Assembly: GCF_030812335.1 (NCBI RefSeq)
Contig: NZ_JAUSSN010000012.1
Location: 91,723 to 155,722 of the forward strand
DNA from: Pseudarthrobacter oxydans
GTDB taxonomy: Bacteria; Actinomycetota; Actinomycetes; Actinomycetales; Micrococcaceae
Direction: 5' to 3'
DNA: 64,000 nt
Within the stretch, counting starts at the first letter, position 1, and each line of letters begins with the position of its first letter. Positions 43,284-51,456 of this stretch are shown piece after piece. A program made the translations under genes and the position numbers. A model generated the notes under the pieces. That model searched no databases, was not told the DNA's origin, and saw only the letters and a program-made list of their open reading frames with translations.

Positions 43284-44138
43284 GTGCGCATCCGACGCCG
43301 GAGGGACAGCGCCTACAACGGGATTCCGCGCTGGGTCATGGCCATGGCCGCCGTCGGGGCGCTGCTGGTGCTGCTGCCGCTCGCGGCCATGCTGGGCCGG
43401 GTCAACTGGCCGCAGTTCATCCCGCTCATCACCTCGGAATCCTCACTCACCGCCCTGGGGCTGAGCCTCCGCACGGCCGCCGCGAGCACGGTGCTGTGTG
43501 TCGTGTTCGGGGTGCCGCTGGCGCTGGTGCTGGCCCGCGGTGACTTCCCGGGCCAGCGGCTGCTGCGGTCCTTCGTCCTGCTGCCGCTCGTGCTGCCCCC
43601 GGTGGTGGGCGGCATCGCGCTGCTGTATGCCTTCGGACGCCAGGGCCTGCTGGGGCAGAGCCTCGAAATCGCCGGCATCCAGATCGCGTTCACGACGACG
43701 GCGGTGGTGCTTGCCCAGACCTTCGTGGCCCTGCCGTTCCTCGTCGTCAGCCTCGAGGGCGCCCTCCGGTCGGCCGGAAGCCGGTACGAGGCCGTCGCAG
43801 CGACCCTCGGTGCGCGCCCCACCACCGTGCTGCGCCGGGTCACCCTGCCGCTGGTCCTGCCCGGACTCGCGTCCGGGGCCGTGCTCTCCTTTGCCCGGAG
43901 CCTGGGCGAATTCGGCGCCACGCTCACCTTCGCCGGCAGCCTCCAGGGCGTCACCCGCACGCTGCCGCTGGAGATCTACCTGCAGCGGGAGACCGACGCC
44001 GACGCGGCCGTCGCGCTGTCCCTGCTGCTGGTCATCGTGGCGGTCGTCGTCGTCGGGCTCTCCTACCGGGGGCCGGCGCCTGCTGGCTCCGTCAGCCGGA
44101 CGGCACGCCCCGGGGCTCCCTGGCGGGTGGCGGCGTGA
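43284..44138 (+). CDS. modB: Molybdate ABC transporter permease
   Basis: 284 residues, six membrane spans. EAA loop EAVAATLGARPTTVLRRVTL near 172-191; SLGEFGATLTFAG near 208-220 is typical of ModB/CysT. GTG 43284 directly follows the modA TAG with no ribosome site of its own beyond the modA 3' end, so it is translated by coupling. C-terminus is short and polar. Confidence 0.93.
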   Translation: MRIRRRRDSAYNGIPRWVMAMAAVGALLVLLPLAAMLGRVNWPQFIPLITSESSLTALGLSLRTAAASTVLCVVFGVPLALVLARGDFPGQRLLRSFVLLPLVLPPVVGGIALLYAFGRQGLLGQSLEIAGIQIAFTTTAVVLAQTFVALPFLVVSLEGALRSAGSRYEAVAATLGARPTTVLRRVTLPLVLPGLASGAVLSFARSLGEFGATLTFAGSLQGVTRTLPLEIYLQRETDADAAVALSLLLVIVAVVVVGLSYRGPAPAGSVSRTARPGAPWRVAA

Positions 44139-45184
44139 CGTTCACGCTCGACGCCGCCCTCGCCGCCCGCCGCTTTGAGGTCTCGCTGAGCCTCGCACCA
44201 GGCGAGACGGTGGCCGTGCTCGGCCCGAACGGGGCCGGGAAATCCACCCTGCTCTCCGTGGTCGCCGGCCTGCTCCGCCCCGACACCGGCCGGGCCGAAG
44301 TGAACGGCCGGGTGCTGTTCGAGCTCGGCCCAAGCGTGCACACCTGGACCGCGCCGCACCGCCGCGGAACCGCCCTGCTGGCCCAGGACCCGCTGCTGTT
44401 TCCGCACCTGAGCGCCCTCGAAAACGTCGCCTTCGGGCCGCGGAGCGCGGGGATTCCCACGCGGGAGGCCCGGGAGACCGCCCGGCACTGGCTGACCGAG
44501 GTCGACGCCACCGACCTCGCCGACCGCCGGCCCGGGGAGCTGTCCGGCGGGCAGGCGCAGCGCGTGGCGGCGGCCCGCGCCCTGGCCGTGAACCCCGAGA
44601 TCCTGCTGCTGGACGAGCCCCTCTCCGCCCTGGACATCCATGCGGCTCCGCTGCTGCGGCGGCTGCTCAAGCGCGTTCTCGCCGGGCGGCGCGCCATCAT
44701 CGTCACCCACGATGTCCTGGATGCCTACATGCTCGCCGACCGGGTGATTGTCATGGAGGAAGGCCGGATCACCGAGGACGGGCCCACCCGCGATGTCCTC
44801 CGGCGGCCGCGCAGCCGCTTCGCCGCGGGGCTGGCCGGGCTGAACCTGGTGGCGGGCACCGTGACTTCCGCCGGGATCCGGTCCGCCGAGGGTCTGGAGT
44901 TCGCGGGCCAGCACGACGCCCCGCTGGTTCCCGGGCAGGCCGGTGTGGCGGCGTTCCCGCCGTCGGCCGTGTCCGTGTTCCTGAGCGAGGCGCACGGCAG
45001 TCCGCGGAACTCGTTCCGCGTCACGGTCACGGACGTCGAGCCGCACGGAGACCAGATCCGGGTCCGCGCCGGCGAGCTGTCCGCGGACGTGACCCCTGCC
45101 GCGTCCGCGGACCTCGGGCTGGCGCCGGGCCTCGAGGTCTATTTCGTGGTCAAGGCGGCGGCGGTGTCGATCTACCCGGCCTGA
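44135..45184 (+). CDS. modC: Molybdate ABC transporter ATPase
   Basis: 349 residues. Walker A GPNGAGKST near 31-39, Q-loop LLAQDPLLFPHLS near 85-97, signature ELSGGQAQRVAAARAL near 136-151, Walker B ILLLDEPLSALD near 157-168, switch His in IVTHDV. A TOBE-type domain (about 280-345) binds molybdate and may inhibit transport when full. GTG 44135 overlaps the modB stop. Ends convergently, overlapping the AhpD-like gene by 13 bp. Confidence 0.94.
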   Translation: MTFTLDAALAARRFEVSLSLAPGETVAVLGPNGAGKSTLLSVVAGLLRPDTGRAEVNGRVLFELGPSVHTWTAPHRRGTALLAQDPLLFPHLSALENVAFGPRSAGIPTREARETARHWLTEVDATDLADRRPGELSGGQAQRVAAARALAVNPEILLLDEPLSALDIHAAPLLRRLLKRVLAGRRAIIVTHDVLDAYMLADRVIVMEEGRITEDGPTRDVLRRPRSRFAAGLAGLNLVAGTVTSAGIRSAEGLEFAGQHDAPLVPGQAGVAAFPPSAVSVFLSEAHGSPRNSFRVTVTDVEPHGDQIRVRAGELSADVTPAASADLGLAPGLEVYFVVKAAAVSIYPA

Positions 45185-45687
45185 CGGCGGCCGGGCTCCC
45201 CGCGGTCCTTGCGGACAGGGTGCTGGCTGACGATCGAGACCCGGTTGAAGGCGTTCATGGCGATCACCAGCCAGCTGATGGCGGAGAACTGACCGTCCGT
45301 GAGGTGTTTCCGGGCGGCGGCGCCCTCGTGCTCGCGGGCGCGGGCGTCCGAGATGTTGGTGATGGCCTCGGCCAGCGTCAGGGCGGCGCGTTCCGTCTCG
45401 GTGAAGAGGTCCGTGTCCCGCCAGGCCGGCAGGACGGCGAGGCGCTGCGCGGATTCGCCGTTTTTCAGGGCGTCGCCCACGTGCAGGTCCAGGCAGTAGG
45501 CGCAGCCGTTGATCTGCGAGATGCGGACATTCAGCAGCTCGATCAGCGTCCGGTCCAGGCCGGCCTCATCCGCGGCCTCCTTGGCTTTCAGGCCCAGCCC
45601 GTTGAGGGCCCGCCAGGCGGCCGGGTGCTCCTTGTCGAGAAAGATGGATCCGGTCGTGTGGTGCTGCGCTGCCGCTTTCTCATCCAT
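45172..45687 (-). CDS. AhpD-like carboxymuconolactone decarboxylase-family protein
   Basis: 171 residues from ATG 45687 (a TTG at 45717 would add 10). The redox motif CAYCLDLH (CxxCxxxH) lies at about 82-89, preceded by the Glu-containing helix LIELLNVRISQING. This is the peroxidase/disulfide reductase core of AhpD. No ahpC or partner is adjacent, so the electron donor is unknown. The 3' end overlaps modC. Upstream, TGACA half-sites (45728-45752) are a likely operator. Confidence 0.88.
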   Translation of the reverse strand: MDEKAAAQHHTTGSIFLDKEHPAAWRALNGLGLKAKEAADEAGLDRTLIELLNVRISQINGCAYCLDLHVGDALKNGESAQRLAVLPAWRDTDLFTETERAALTLAEAITNISDARAREHEGAAARKHLTDGQFSAISWLVIAMNAFNRVSIVSQHPVRKDRGEPGRRQAG

Positions 45688-45727
45688 GGTCAAAAGACTA
45701 CCCACGGAAAACTTCAAAAAAGGGACG

Positions 45728-45753
45728 TGACAGATTTGTCATATGTGTGACAA
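45728..45753. promoter_or_regulatory. Array of alternating TGACA half-sites (candidate operator)
   Basis: TGACA (45728-45732), TGTCA (45737-45741), TGACA (45748-45752). The last two make the palindrome TTGTCA-N6-TGACAA (45736-45753). The site lies in the divergent gap between the AhpD-like gene and the structured RNA candidate at 45760-45890. It could serve either promoter. The regulator is unknown. Confidence 0.5.
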
Positions 45754-45759
45754 GATACC

Positions 45760-45890
45760 TGAACAACTAAATCCCCTGCGGGAGCGGTTCCCTCGACCGT
45801 CCCACGGAGCTGGCCCGCCGACATCGGGCCAGCCCCCATCAAACGACGGTCGGCTCCTTGGGGGAGCCGACCGTCGAATGGTTTAACGGG
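45760..45890 (+). ncRNA. Structured RNA candidate with mutually exclusive stems
   Basis: Hairpin A: GCTGGCCCG (45809-45817) with CGGGCCAGC (45825-45833). Hairpin B: CGACGGTCGGCTCC (45844-45857) with GGAGCCGACCGTCG (45863-45876), a perfect 14-bp stem. CGACCGTC at 45794-45801 can instead pair with GACGGTCG 45845-45852, enclosing hairpin A and preventing B. This is the geometry of an attenuator. No poly-U follows B, and no coding region starts within 390 bases. The strand could also be minus, since the stems are symmetric. It does not have the C-rich loops of 6C RNA. Confidence 0.5.
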
Positions 45891-45910
45891 GCTTAGATCT
45901 CCTGGCGCCG

Positions 45911-46140
45911 GGGGACATGTCCAGTCCTGGGCCCGGGGAGTGGCCAGATTGGCACTATGTCCTGGAGCCCGCCTGCGCGGAGGGCATGTCCATTCCCGGG
46001 CCTTAACCCGCGCCTGCATTCGAGCGGACATGTCCCTTCCTGAGCCCGAGTCCCTTGGGGCATGTCCAGTCTTGGACCCGGGGAGTGGGCATATCAGGAC
46101 TATGTCCAAGGGCCCGCGGGTGCGGAGGGCATGTCCCCCC
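45911..46140. repeat. ATGTCC array, two imperfect 145-bp units
   Basis: ATGTCC occurs at 45917, 45957, 45986, 46030, 46062, 46102 and 46131, all on the plus strand, giving intervals of 40, 29, 44, 32, 40 and 29. The first three and last three belong to a direct repeat of about 80 bp whose copies start 145 bp apart and share CATGTCCAGTC, CCCGGGGAGTGG, TATGTCC and GCGGAGGGCATGTCC. Two motifs are perfect palindromes GGACATGTCC (45913-45922, 46026-46035). No coding potential. It lies directly upstream of the clpB HAIR promoter. Confidence 0.75.
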
Positions 46141-46226
46141 GGGGAGCGAGGTGCGGCCCCGGGGGGACTCCGGCCCTAGACAGCAGTTTCGCCGTCGGCA
46201 AACATGGAGCCAAGCGGACCCTGTGC

Positions 46227-46258
46227 AAAGTTGAGCGGAGTAGACTCAACTTTAATAG
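46227..46258 (+). promoter_or_regulatory. HAIR operator (HspR site) and clpB promoter
   Basis: Perfect inverted repeat AAAGTTGAG (46227-46235), 9-base spacer, CTCAACTTT (46245-46253). The core TTGAG-N9-CTCAA fits the HAIR consensus. It covers a promoter: -35 TTGAGC (46231-46236), 16 bp, -10 TAATAG (46253-46258). HspR encoded at 2726 should repress clpB here. Confidence 0.9.
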
Positions 46259-46284
46259 CAGCATGTTCCCGGAAGGAGCTCTCT

Positions 46285-48954
46285 TTGGACGCCAAATTCA
46301 CCACCAAGAGCCAGGAGGCTCTTGCGGCAGCCGCCATGAACGCCTCGACGGCGGGCAACCCCCAGCTCGAACCCGCCCACCTGCTCAAGGCGCTGATGGA
46401 CCAGCGCGAGGGTGTGGCCGTGGCCCTCCTCCGCGCCACCGGCACGGACCCGGATTCCGTCAGCGTCCAGGCCAGCACCGCGATCAAGGCCCTTCCCTCC
46501 ACCTCCGGCAGTTCGGTGCAGCAGCCGCAGCTGTCCCGCACCGCCCTGCAGGCCATCAAGAACGCCCAGAACGAGGCCGAGCGGCTCGGCGACACGTTCG
46601 TCTCCACCGAGCATCTGCTGCTGGGGCTCGCGTCCGGAAGTGACGCCGTCGGCAAGCTGATGCGCGACGCCGGCGCCTCCCACGAGGCCCTGCTCGCCGC
46701 CCTCCCGGGTGTCCGCGGCGACCGCAAGGTGGACACCGCCGACCCCGAAAACACCTTCCAGGCCCTGGAGAAGTACGGCACCGACCTGACCGCGATTGCC
46801 CGCTCCGGCAAGCTGGACCCGGTGATCGGCCGCGACGCCGAGATCCGCCGCATCATCCAGGTGCTCAGCCGCCGGACCAAGAATAACCCCGTCATCATCG
46901 GCGAACCCGGCGTCGGCAAGACCGCCGTCGTCGAAGGCCTCGCCCAGCGGATCGTCGCCGGCGACGTGCCCGAAAGCCTGCGCGGGAAGACCCTCATCGC
47001 CCTGGACCTCGCCTCCATGGTGGCCGGCGCCAAGTACCGCGGTGAATTCGAGGAACGGCTCAAGGCCGTCCTGGAGGAAATCAAGAGCTCCGAGGGCCAG
47101 ATCGTCACCTTCATCGACGAGATCCACACCGTGGTGGGGGCCGGCGCCACCGGGGACAGCTCCATGGACGCCGGGAACATGCTCAAGCCCATGCTGGCCC
47201 GCGGCGAACTGCGGCTCATCGGCGCCACCACGCTGGACGAGTACCGCGAAAACATCGAGAAGGACGCCGCGCTGGAACGCCGCTTCCAGCAGGTCTTCGT
47301 CGGCGAGCCGAGCGTGGAGGACACTATCGGCATCCTGCGCGGACTCAAGGAGCGCTACGAGGCGCACCACAAGGTCGCCATCGCGGACTCCGCCCTCGTC
47401 GCCGCCGCAACCCTCTCCAACCGCTACATCTCCGGCCGGCAGCTCCCGGACAAGGCGATCGACCTCGTCGATGAGGCCGCGTCCCGGCTGCGGATGGAAA
47501 TCGATTCCGCCCCGGAGGAGATCGACCAGCTGCGCCGTTCCGTGGACCGCCTGACCATGGAGGAACTGGCGCTGGCCAACGAGACCGACCCGGCGTCGGT
47601 GGAGCGGCTGGCCGCGATCCGGGCGGACATGGCGGATAAGAAAGAAGAACTCGCCGGGCTCAACGCCCGCTGGGAGGCCGAGAAAGCGGGCCTGAACCGC
47701 GTCGGCGACCTCAAGGCCCGGATCGACGAACTGCGCTCCGCCGCGGAGAAATTCCAGCGCGAGGGCGACCTCGAGGCCGCGTCCCGGATCCTGTACGGCG
47801 AGCTTCCCGCCCTGGAGCGGGAACTCAACGAAGCCGCGGAGGCGGAGTCGGCCCGGGTGGCCGGCGGCGGGGCCAAACAGGAGCTCATGGTGGCCGAGGA
47901 GGTCACCGCCGACGACATCGCCGAAGTGATTTCCGCCTGGACCGGCATCCCCGCCGGCCGCATGCTGCAGGGCGAGAGCCAGAAGCTGCTGGAGATGGAG
48001 CACATGCTCGGCCAGCGGCTCATCGGCCAGACCAAGGCCGTCACCGCGGTCTCGGACGCGGTCCGCCGGGCCCGGGCCGGGATCAGCGACCCCAACCGGC
48101 CCACCGGCTCCTTCCTGTTCCTCGGCCCCACGGGCGTCGGCAAGACCGAGCTGGCGAAGGCCCTGGCCGACTTCCTGTTCGACGACGAACGCGCCATGGT
48201 GCGGATCGACATGTCCGAATACTCCGAGAAGCACTCCGTGGCCCGGCTCGTCGGGGCGCCCCCCGGTTATGTGGGCTACGAGGAAGGCGGCCAGCTGACC
48301 GAGGCCGTGCGCCGCCGCCCGTACTCCGTGCTGCTGCTGGACGAGGTGGAGAAGGCCCACCCCGAGGTGTTCGACATCCTCCTGCAGGTGCTCGACGACG
48401 GCCGGCTCACCGACGGCCAGGGCCGCACCGTGGACTTCCGCAACGTGATCCTGGTGCTCACGTCCAACCTCGGCAGCCAGTTCCTGGTCGACCCGGCCCT
48501 GGACGCCAACGCCAAGCGCCGGGCCGTTATGGCCACCGTGCACGCCTCCTTCAAACCCGAGTTCCTGAACCGGCTCGATGAAGTCGTGCTGTTCGACCCG
48601 CTGAGCGTCGAGGAGCTCTCCCGGATTGTGGAGCTGCAGGTCAAGGAACTGGGCGAACGCCTCAAGGGCCGCCGGCTCAACCTGGAAGTGACCGAGGGTG
48701 CCCGCGCCTGGCTCGCGGTCACCGGCTTCGACCCGGCCTACGGCGCGCGGCCGCTGCGCCGCCTGGTGCAGCGCGAAATCGGCGACCGGCTGGCCAAAGC
48801 CATCCTGGCGGGCGACATCATGGACGGCGACACCGTGCTGGTGGACACCGCACCGGACCTCACGGAGCTGACCCTGGGCGGCGTCGAGGCGTCGGACCGG
48901 CCCGACGGCGGCGCCTCCACCGGCAGCGGGCTCTCCGTCCGCCGCAAGGAGTAA
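46285..48954 (+). CDS. clpB: ClpB disaggregase
   Basis: Hsp104-type AAA+ machine that pulls proteins out of aggregates with DnaK. 889 residues. N-domain 1-150, first AAA+ domain with GEPGVGKT near 207-214 and FIDEIHTVVGAG near 277-288, the middle-domain coiled coil about 410-525 that is specific for ClpB, second AAA+ with GPTGVGKT near 614-621 and LLLDEVEKAHPEV near 683. TTG 46285 (DAKFTTKSQEAL) is chosen: GGAAGGAG lies 7 bp before it, whereas an ATG at 46204 would lie upstream of the promoter. The transcript leader is only about 20 bases. Confidence 0.97.
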   Translation: MDAKFTTKSQEALAAAAMNASTAGNPQLEPAHLLKALMDQREGVAVALLRATGTDPDSVSVQASTAIKALPSTSGSSVQQPQLSRTALQAIKNAQNEAERLGDTFVSTEHLLLGLASGSDAVGKLMRDAGASHEALLAALPGVRGDRKVDTADPENTFQALEKYGTDLTAIARSGKLDPVIGRDAEIRRIIQVLSRRTKNNPVIIGEPGVGKTAVVEGLAQRIVAGDVPESLRGKTLIALDLASMVAGAKYRGEFEERLKAVLEEIKSSEGQIVTFIDEIHTVVGAGATGDSSMDAGNMLKPMLARGELRLIGATTLDEYRENIEKDAALERRFQQVFVGEPSVEDTIGILRGLKERYEAHHKVAIADSALVAAATLSNRYISGRQLPDKAIDLVDEAASRLRMEIDSAPEEIDQLRRSVDRLTMEELALANETDPASVERLAAIRADMADKKEELAGLNARWEAEKAGLNRVGDLKARIDELRSAAEKFQREGDLEAASRILYGELPALERELNEAAEAESARVAGGGAKQELMVAEEVTADDIAEVISAWTGIPAGRMLQGESQKLLEMEHMLGQRLIGQTKAVTAVSDAVRRARAGISDPNRPTGSFLFLGPTGVGKTELAKALADFLFDDERAMVRIDMSEYSEKHSVARLVGAPPGYVGYEEGGQLTEAVRRRPYSVLLLDEVEKAHPEVFDILLQVLDDGRLTDGQGRTVDFRNVILVLTSNLGSQFLVDPALDANAKRRAVMATVHASFKPEFLNRLDEVVLFDPLSVEELSRIVELQVKELGERLKGRRLNLEVTEGARAWLAVTGFDPAYGARPLRRLVQREIGDRLAKAILAGDIMDGDTVLVDTAPDLTELTLGGVEASDRPDGGASTGSGLSVRRKE

Positions 48955-48967
48955 CCCGGCGTTAAGC

Positions 48968-49010
48968 AAAGACCTGCCGGCCGGAGCATGCTCCGGCCGG
49001 CAGGTCTTTT
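48968..49010. terminator. Intrinsic terminator of clpB, bidirectional
   Basis: Perfect palindrome with arms starting AAAGACCTGCCGGCCGGAGC (48968-48987 and onward) and mirror GCTCCGGCCGGCAGGTCTTT ending at 49009, almost no loop, and a T-run at 49007-49010. It serves clpB and the convergent septum-formation gene. Confidence 0.93.
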
Positions 49011-49045
49011 ACACAGATCCCCTGTGAGGGGCCGGTGGAGTCCCC

Positions 49046-50011
49046 CTAGGGGACCAGCGATTCCATAATGACGTTCCCGGCATCCGCGGTCACGTAGCAA
49101 TCCACGCGGCGGTCGCCGTTGTTCCAGCTCGACGAGCTCGGGTAGGCGTTGCGCTGCAGCAGGCTATAGGTGGTGGCGGCAGCGGCCAGCTGCGCACTGC
49201 GGCACGTCTCGCGGCCCTTGTCCTTCAGCGCGTCCAGGCCGGGATAGGCGTCCGATGCCGGGTAGTGGTGCACCGCGATCAGCTGGGCCGAGTGCCCCGT
49301 GGCGCAGTCCACAATGGTGGACTGCGGCGCCTCCGGGTCGAAATCCTTGAAGCAGTCGCCGGGCTGGAAGTCCAGCGGGCCGACCCCCTCCAGCGGCAGC
49401 GGTCCGCGGCTCGCGGGGGCGGCCGATGTCGCGGCGGCAGCGGGGGCGACGTTCGCCGCGGGCTGCTTCGGGCTGCCGCCCAGCGAGGTCACGCCCCAGA
49501 TCAGCAGACCCATGACGACGACGGCGGCCACGGCGGCGCCGATCCGCGCGGCACTCTGCCGGCGTACCCAGCCGCCCAGCTGTGACGCTTTGTCCGAGGC
49601 GACCTTTCCGGCCCCGGCCAGCGCGGCGGTGGTGGCGGCGGCGGTGCCTGCAGCGCGGGCTTTCGCGGCGCCGGCGGCAGCGGTGCCTGCAGCGCGGGCT
49701 TTCGCGGCGCTGGCGTTAGGAGTACCCGCTGTCCCCGGGGCGCGCCCGGCGCGGCGGGAGCGCGGCGGCCCGGCGTCGGGCCCGCTGACCGGCGGCGCGG
49801 CGGGGCGGGCGGGCAGCGGCGTGGGCGGGGCAGACGGCAGTGCGGACGGCGGGGCCGCTGACGGCACAACGGGCGTTGCGGACGTGGGCGGCGCAGACGG
49901 TTTCGGGGGCACGGCAGACGGTGCGGCAGGCACGGACCGCGCGCCGGGTGCGCCGGCCGGTGGAACCCCAGGCGTGCCGGCGTTGCCGGGCCTTTCGTTC
50001 TCTTCGGTCAC
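49046..50011 (-). CDS. Septum-formation-family membrane-anchored protein
   Basis: 321 residues from GTG 50011 (ATG 50035 is an alternative). The N-terminal 120 residues are Pro/Ala-rich. A 13-residue tandem repeat (KARAAGTAAA, encoded at 49642-49671 and 49681-49710) follows. One membrane span lies at about 180-197 (AAVAAVVVMGLLIWGV). The extracytoplasmic C-terminal domain is of the Septum_form type (LDFQPGDCFKDFDPEAPQST, VDCATGHSAQLIA) with paired Cys. Role in actinobacterial cell division is inferred from the family name only. Confidence 0.82.
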   Translation of the reverse strand: MTEENERPGNAGTPGVPPAGAPGARSVPAAPSAVPPKPSAPPTSATPVVPSAAPPSALPSAPPTPLPARPAAPPVSGPDAGPPRSRRAGRAPGTAGTPNASAAKARAAGTAAAGAAKARAAGTAAATTAALAGAGKVASDKASQLGGWVRRQSAARIGAAVAAVVVMGLLIWGVTSLGGSPKQPAANVAPAAAATSAAPASRGPLPLEGVGPLDFQPGDCFKDFDPEAPQSTIVDCATGHSAQLIAVHHYPASDAYPGLDALKDKGRETCRSAQLAAAATTYSLLQRNAYPSSSSWNNGDRRVDCYVTADAGNVIMESLVP

Positions 50012-50301
50012 TGAGAATTCACCACTTCCGTGCATCTGGGCCGCGGCGGGACGCCCGGCGGTGGGACCCGTTTTCGGAAGTCCACTACGGAACTCTATCG
50101 AAGATGCCGGGCGGCCTGCATGCCGCCGGGGCGCATCCCGGAGCAGCGGTCCGCCCGACACCGCCCGGAGCGTCCGTCCCGGGGAGCAGTTACCGCTGAA
50201 AGCATGTAATCTAGGTGTACGACAAATTGACCAAACATTCCGGGGCCTCACTAACGCCAATGGTGACCACCTCCGGTCCGAGTACAAAAGGGGGTCACGC
50301 C

Positions 50302-50535
50302 ATGGGGCGCGGCCGTCAAAAGGCAAAAGCTACCAAGCAGGCTCGGGACATCAAGTACTACTCCCCGAACACTGACTACACTGCTCTTCAGCGTGAGCTT
50401 AAGAGCTCTGAGGTCCGTGCGCCGAGTCGTTTCTCGAGTGAGCCTGTAGAGCCGGATTATTCGGCCTATGTGGATAAGTACGCGGACGATGTGGAAGAGG
50501 ACGACGACGAGGTTGATTCCCGTCGAATAGGTTAG
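50302..50535 (+). CDS. DUF3073 family protein
   Basis: 77 residues. MGRGRQKAKATKQARDIKYY is the family's invariant start (basic), then NTDYTALQRELK, and a strongly acidic end (DDVEEDDDEVDSRRIG). Widespread in actinobacteria, function unknown. ATG 50302 with AGGGGGT 7-13 bp upstream; longer in-frame starts lack homology. A strong terminator follows at 50593. Confidence 0.93.
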   Translation: MGRGRQKAKATKQARDIKYYSPNTDYTALQRELKSSEVRAPSRFSSEPVEPDYSAYVDKYADDVEEDDDEVDSRRIG

Positions 50536-50592
50536 TCGACACTTCTTTCCGGCATGCACCTCCGCTAGCGGATTGCCGACCACATGATTTCA

Positions 50593-50636
50593 GGCCCGCC
50601 GGCCACTTCCAGCAATGGGAGTGGCCGGCGGGTTTT
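50593..50636 (+). terminator. Intrinsic terminator after the DUF3073 gene
   Basis: Stem CCCGCCGGCCACTTCC (50595-50610) with GGGAGTGGCCGGCGGG (50617-50632), a six-base loop, one mismatch, followed by TTTTC. It ends 22 bp before the next ATG, so the next gene is transcribed separately. Confidence 0.9.
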
Positions 50637-50657
50637 CTGCTACCCGAAAGGACCGCC

Positions 50658-51440
50658 ATGACCATTCGCACGGGTTTCGCCGAGGGGGAAGTCTGCTGGA
50701 CGGATCTCCAGACCAGCGACGTCGCGGCGGCCAAGGCGTTCTATGCCGCGGTCTTCGGCTGGCGCTTTGAGGACCTGCCCACCCCGGACGGGCGCAGCTA
50801 CGCCCAGGCATTCGTGGGCGAGGACCTGGTCACCGTGATCGCACCGCAGAATCCGCAGCAGCAGGCCGCAGGGGCGCCCGGCCAGTGGAATGTCTACTTC
50901 GCGTCCTCCGACGCCCGGGAGCTCGCCGACGGTCTGGTCCACGCCGGCGGAACCCTGGAGTTTGGCCCCGAGGAGGTGGGCGGCACCGGCGTGATGGTCT
51001 TCTTCGCCCCGCCCGGCGGCGGGACCACCGGCGCCTGGCAGGCCGGCAGCCACTTCGGCACCGTCCGCAGCGGAGAGCCCGGCGCCCTGGCCTGGGCCGA
51101 ACTGCTGACGCCCGAGCCGCAGTCCGCCGTCGGATTCTTCCAGCAGCTGTTCGGCCAGGACGTGACCGAGTACCCGCAGGACGACGGCGGCAAGTACAGC
51201 ACGCTGGTGGTCAACGGCGCGGAGGTGGCCGGCATCGCCGCGGTCCCGGCGGATGCCGAGGGCACGCTCAAGCCGGGGTGGCAGGTGTACTTCGGGGTGT
51301 CCAGCGTCGCGAAGGCAGTAGCGGCGGCTGAGGCTGCCGGCGGCACCGTCCTAATCGCCCCGGACGAGGACGAGGAAGCCGGCACCATCGCCACCCTCGA
51401 GGACCCGCAGGGCGGCGTGTTCAGCGTCCTGGAGGTCTGA
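50658..51440 (+). CDS. Two-domain VOC-family protein (CFP-30B-like)
   Basis: 260 residues with two glyoxalase-like modules: GEVCWTDLQTSDVAAAKAFY near 10-29 and LAWAELLTPEPQSAVGFFQQ near 142-161. WxDLxTxDxxxAxxFY and PGWQVYFGVSSVAKAVAAAE resemble the mycobacterial CFP-30B/Rv0577 group. Function not established there beyond binding or detoxifying methylglyoxal-like or aromatic compounds. ATG 50658 follows GAAAGGACC. Confidence 0.88.
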   Translation: MTIRTGFAEGEVCWTDLQTSDVAAAKAFYAAVFGWRFEDLPTPDGRSYAQAFVGEDLVTVIAPQNPQQQAAGAPGQWNVYFASSDARELADGLVHAGGTLEFGPEEVGGTGVMVFFAPPGGGTTGAWQAGSHFGTVRSGEPGALAWAELLTPEPQSAVGFFQQLFGQDVTEYPQDDGGKYSTLVVNGAEVAGIAAVPADAEGTLKPGWQVYFGVSSVAKAVAAAEAAGGTVLIAPDEDEEAGTIATLEDPQGGVFSVLEV

Positions 51441-51456
51441 CCCGCCTTAAAGCAGA

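Noticed and set aside
45760..45890. 6C RNA
   Set aside because: The class needs two hairpins with six or more C in the loops; here the longest C run is five and lies between stems.
45911..46140. CRISPR array
   Set aside because: Motifs are only 6-10 bp, spacers are themselves repeated between units, and no cas gene is near.
46252..48969. 905-codon open frame opposite clpB
   Set aside because: Full antisense overlap with an unmistakable ClpB; low-complexity product.
50201..50301. Upstream extension of the DUF3073 protein
   Set aside because: DUF3073 proteins start MGRGRQKAK; the extra residues have no counterpart, and a ribosome site precedes ATG 50302.
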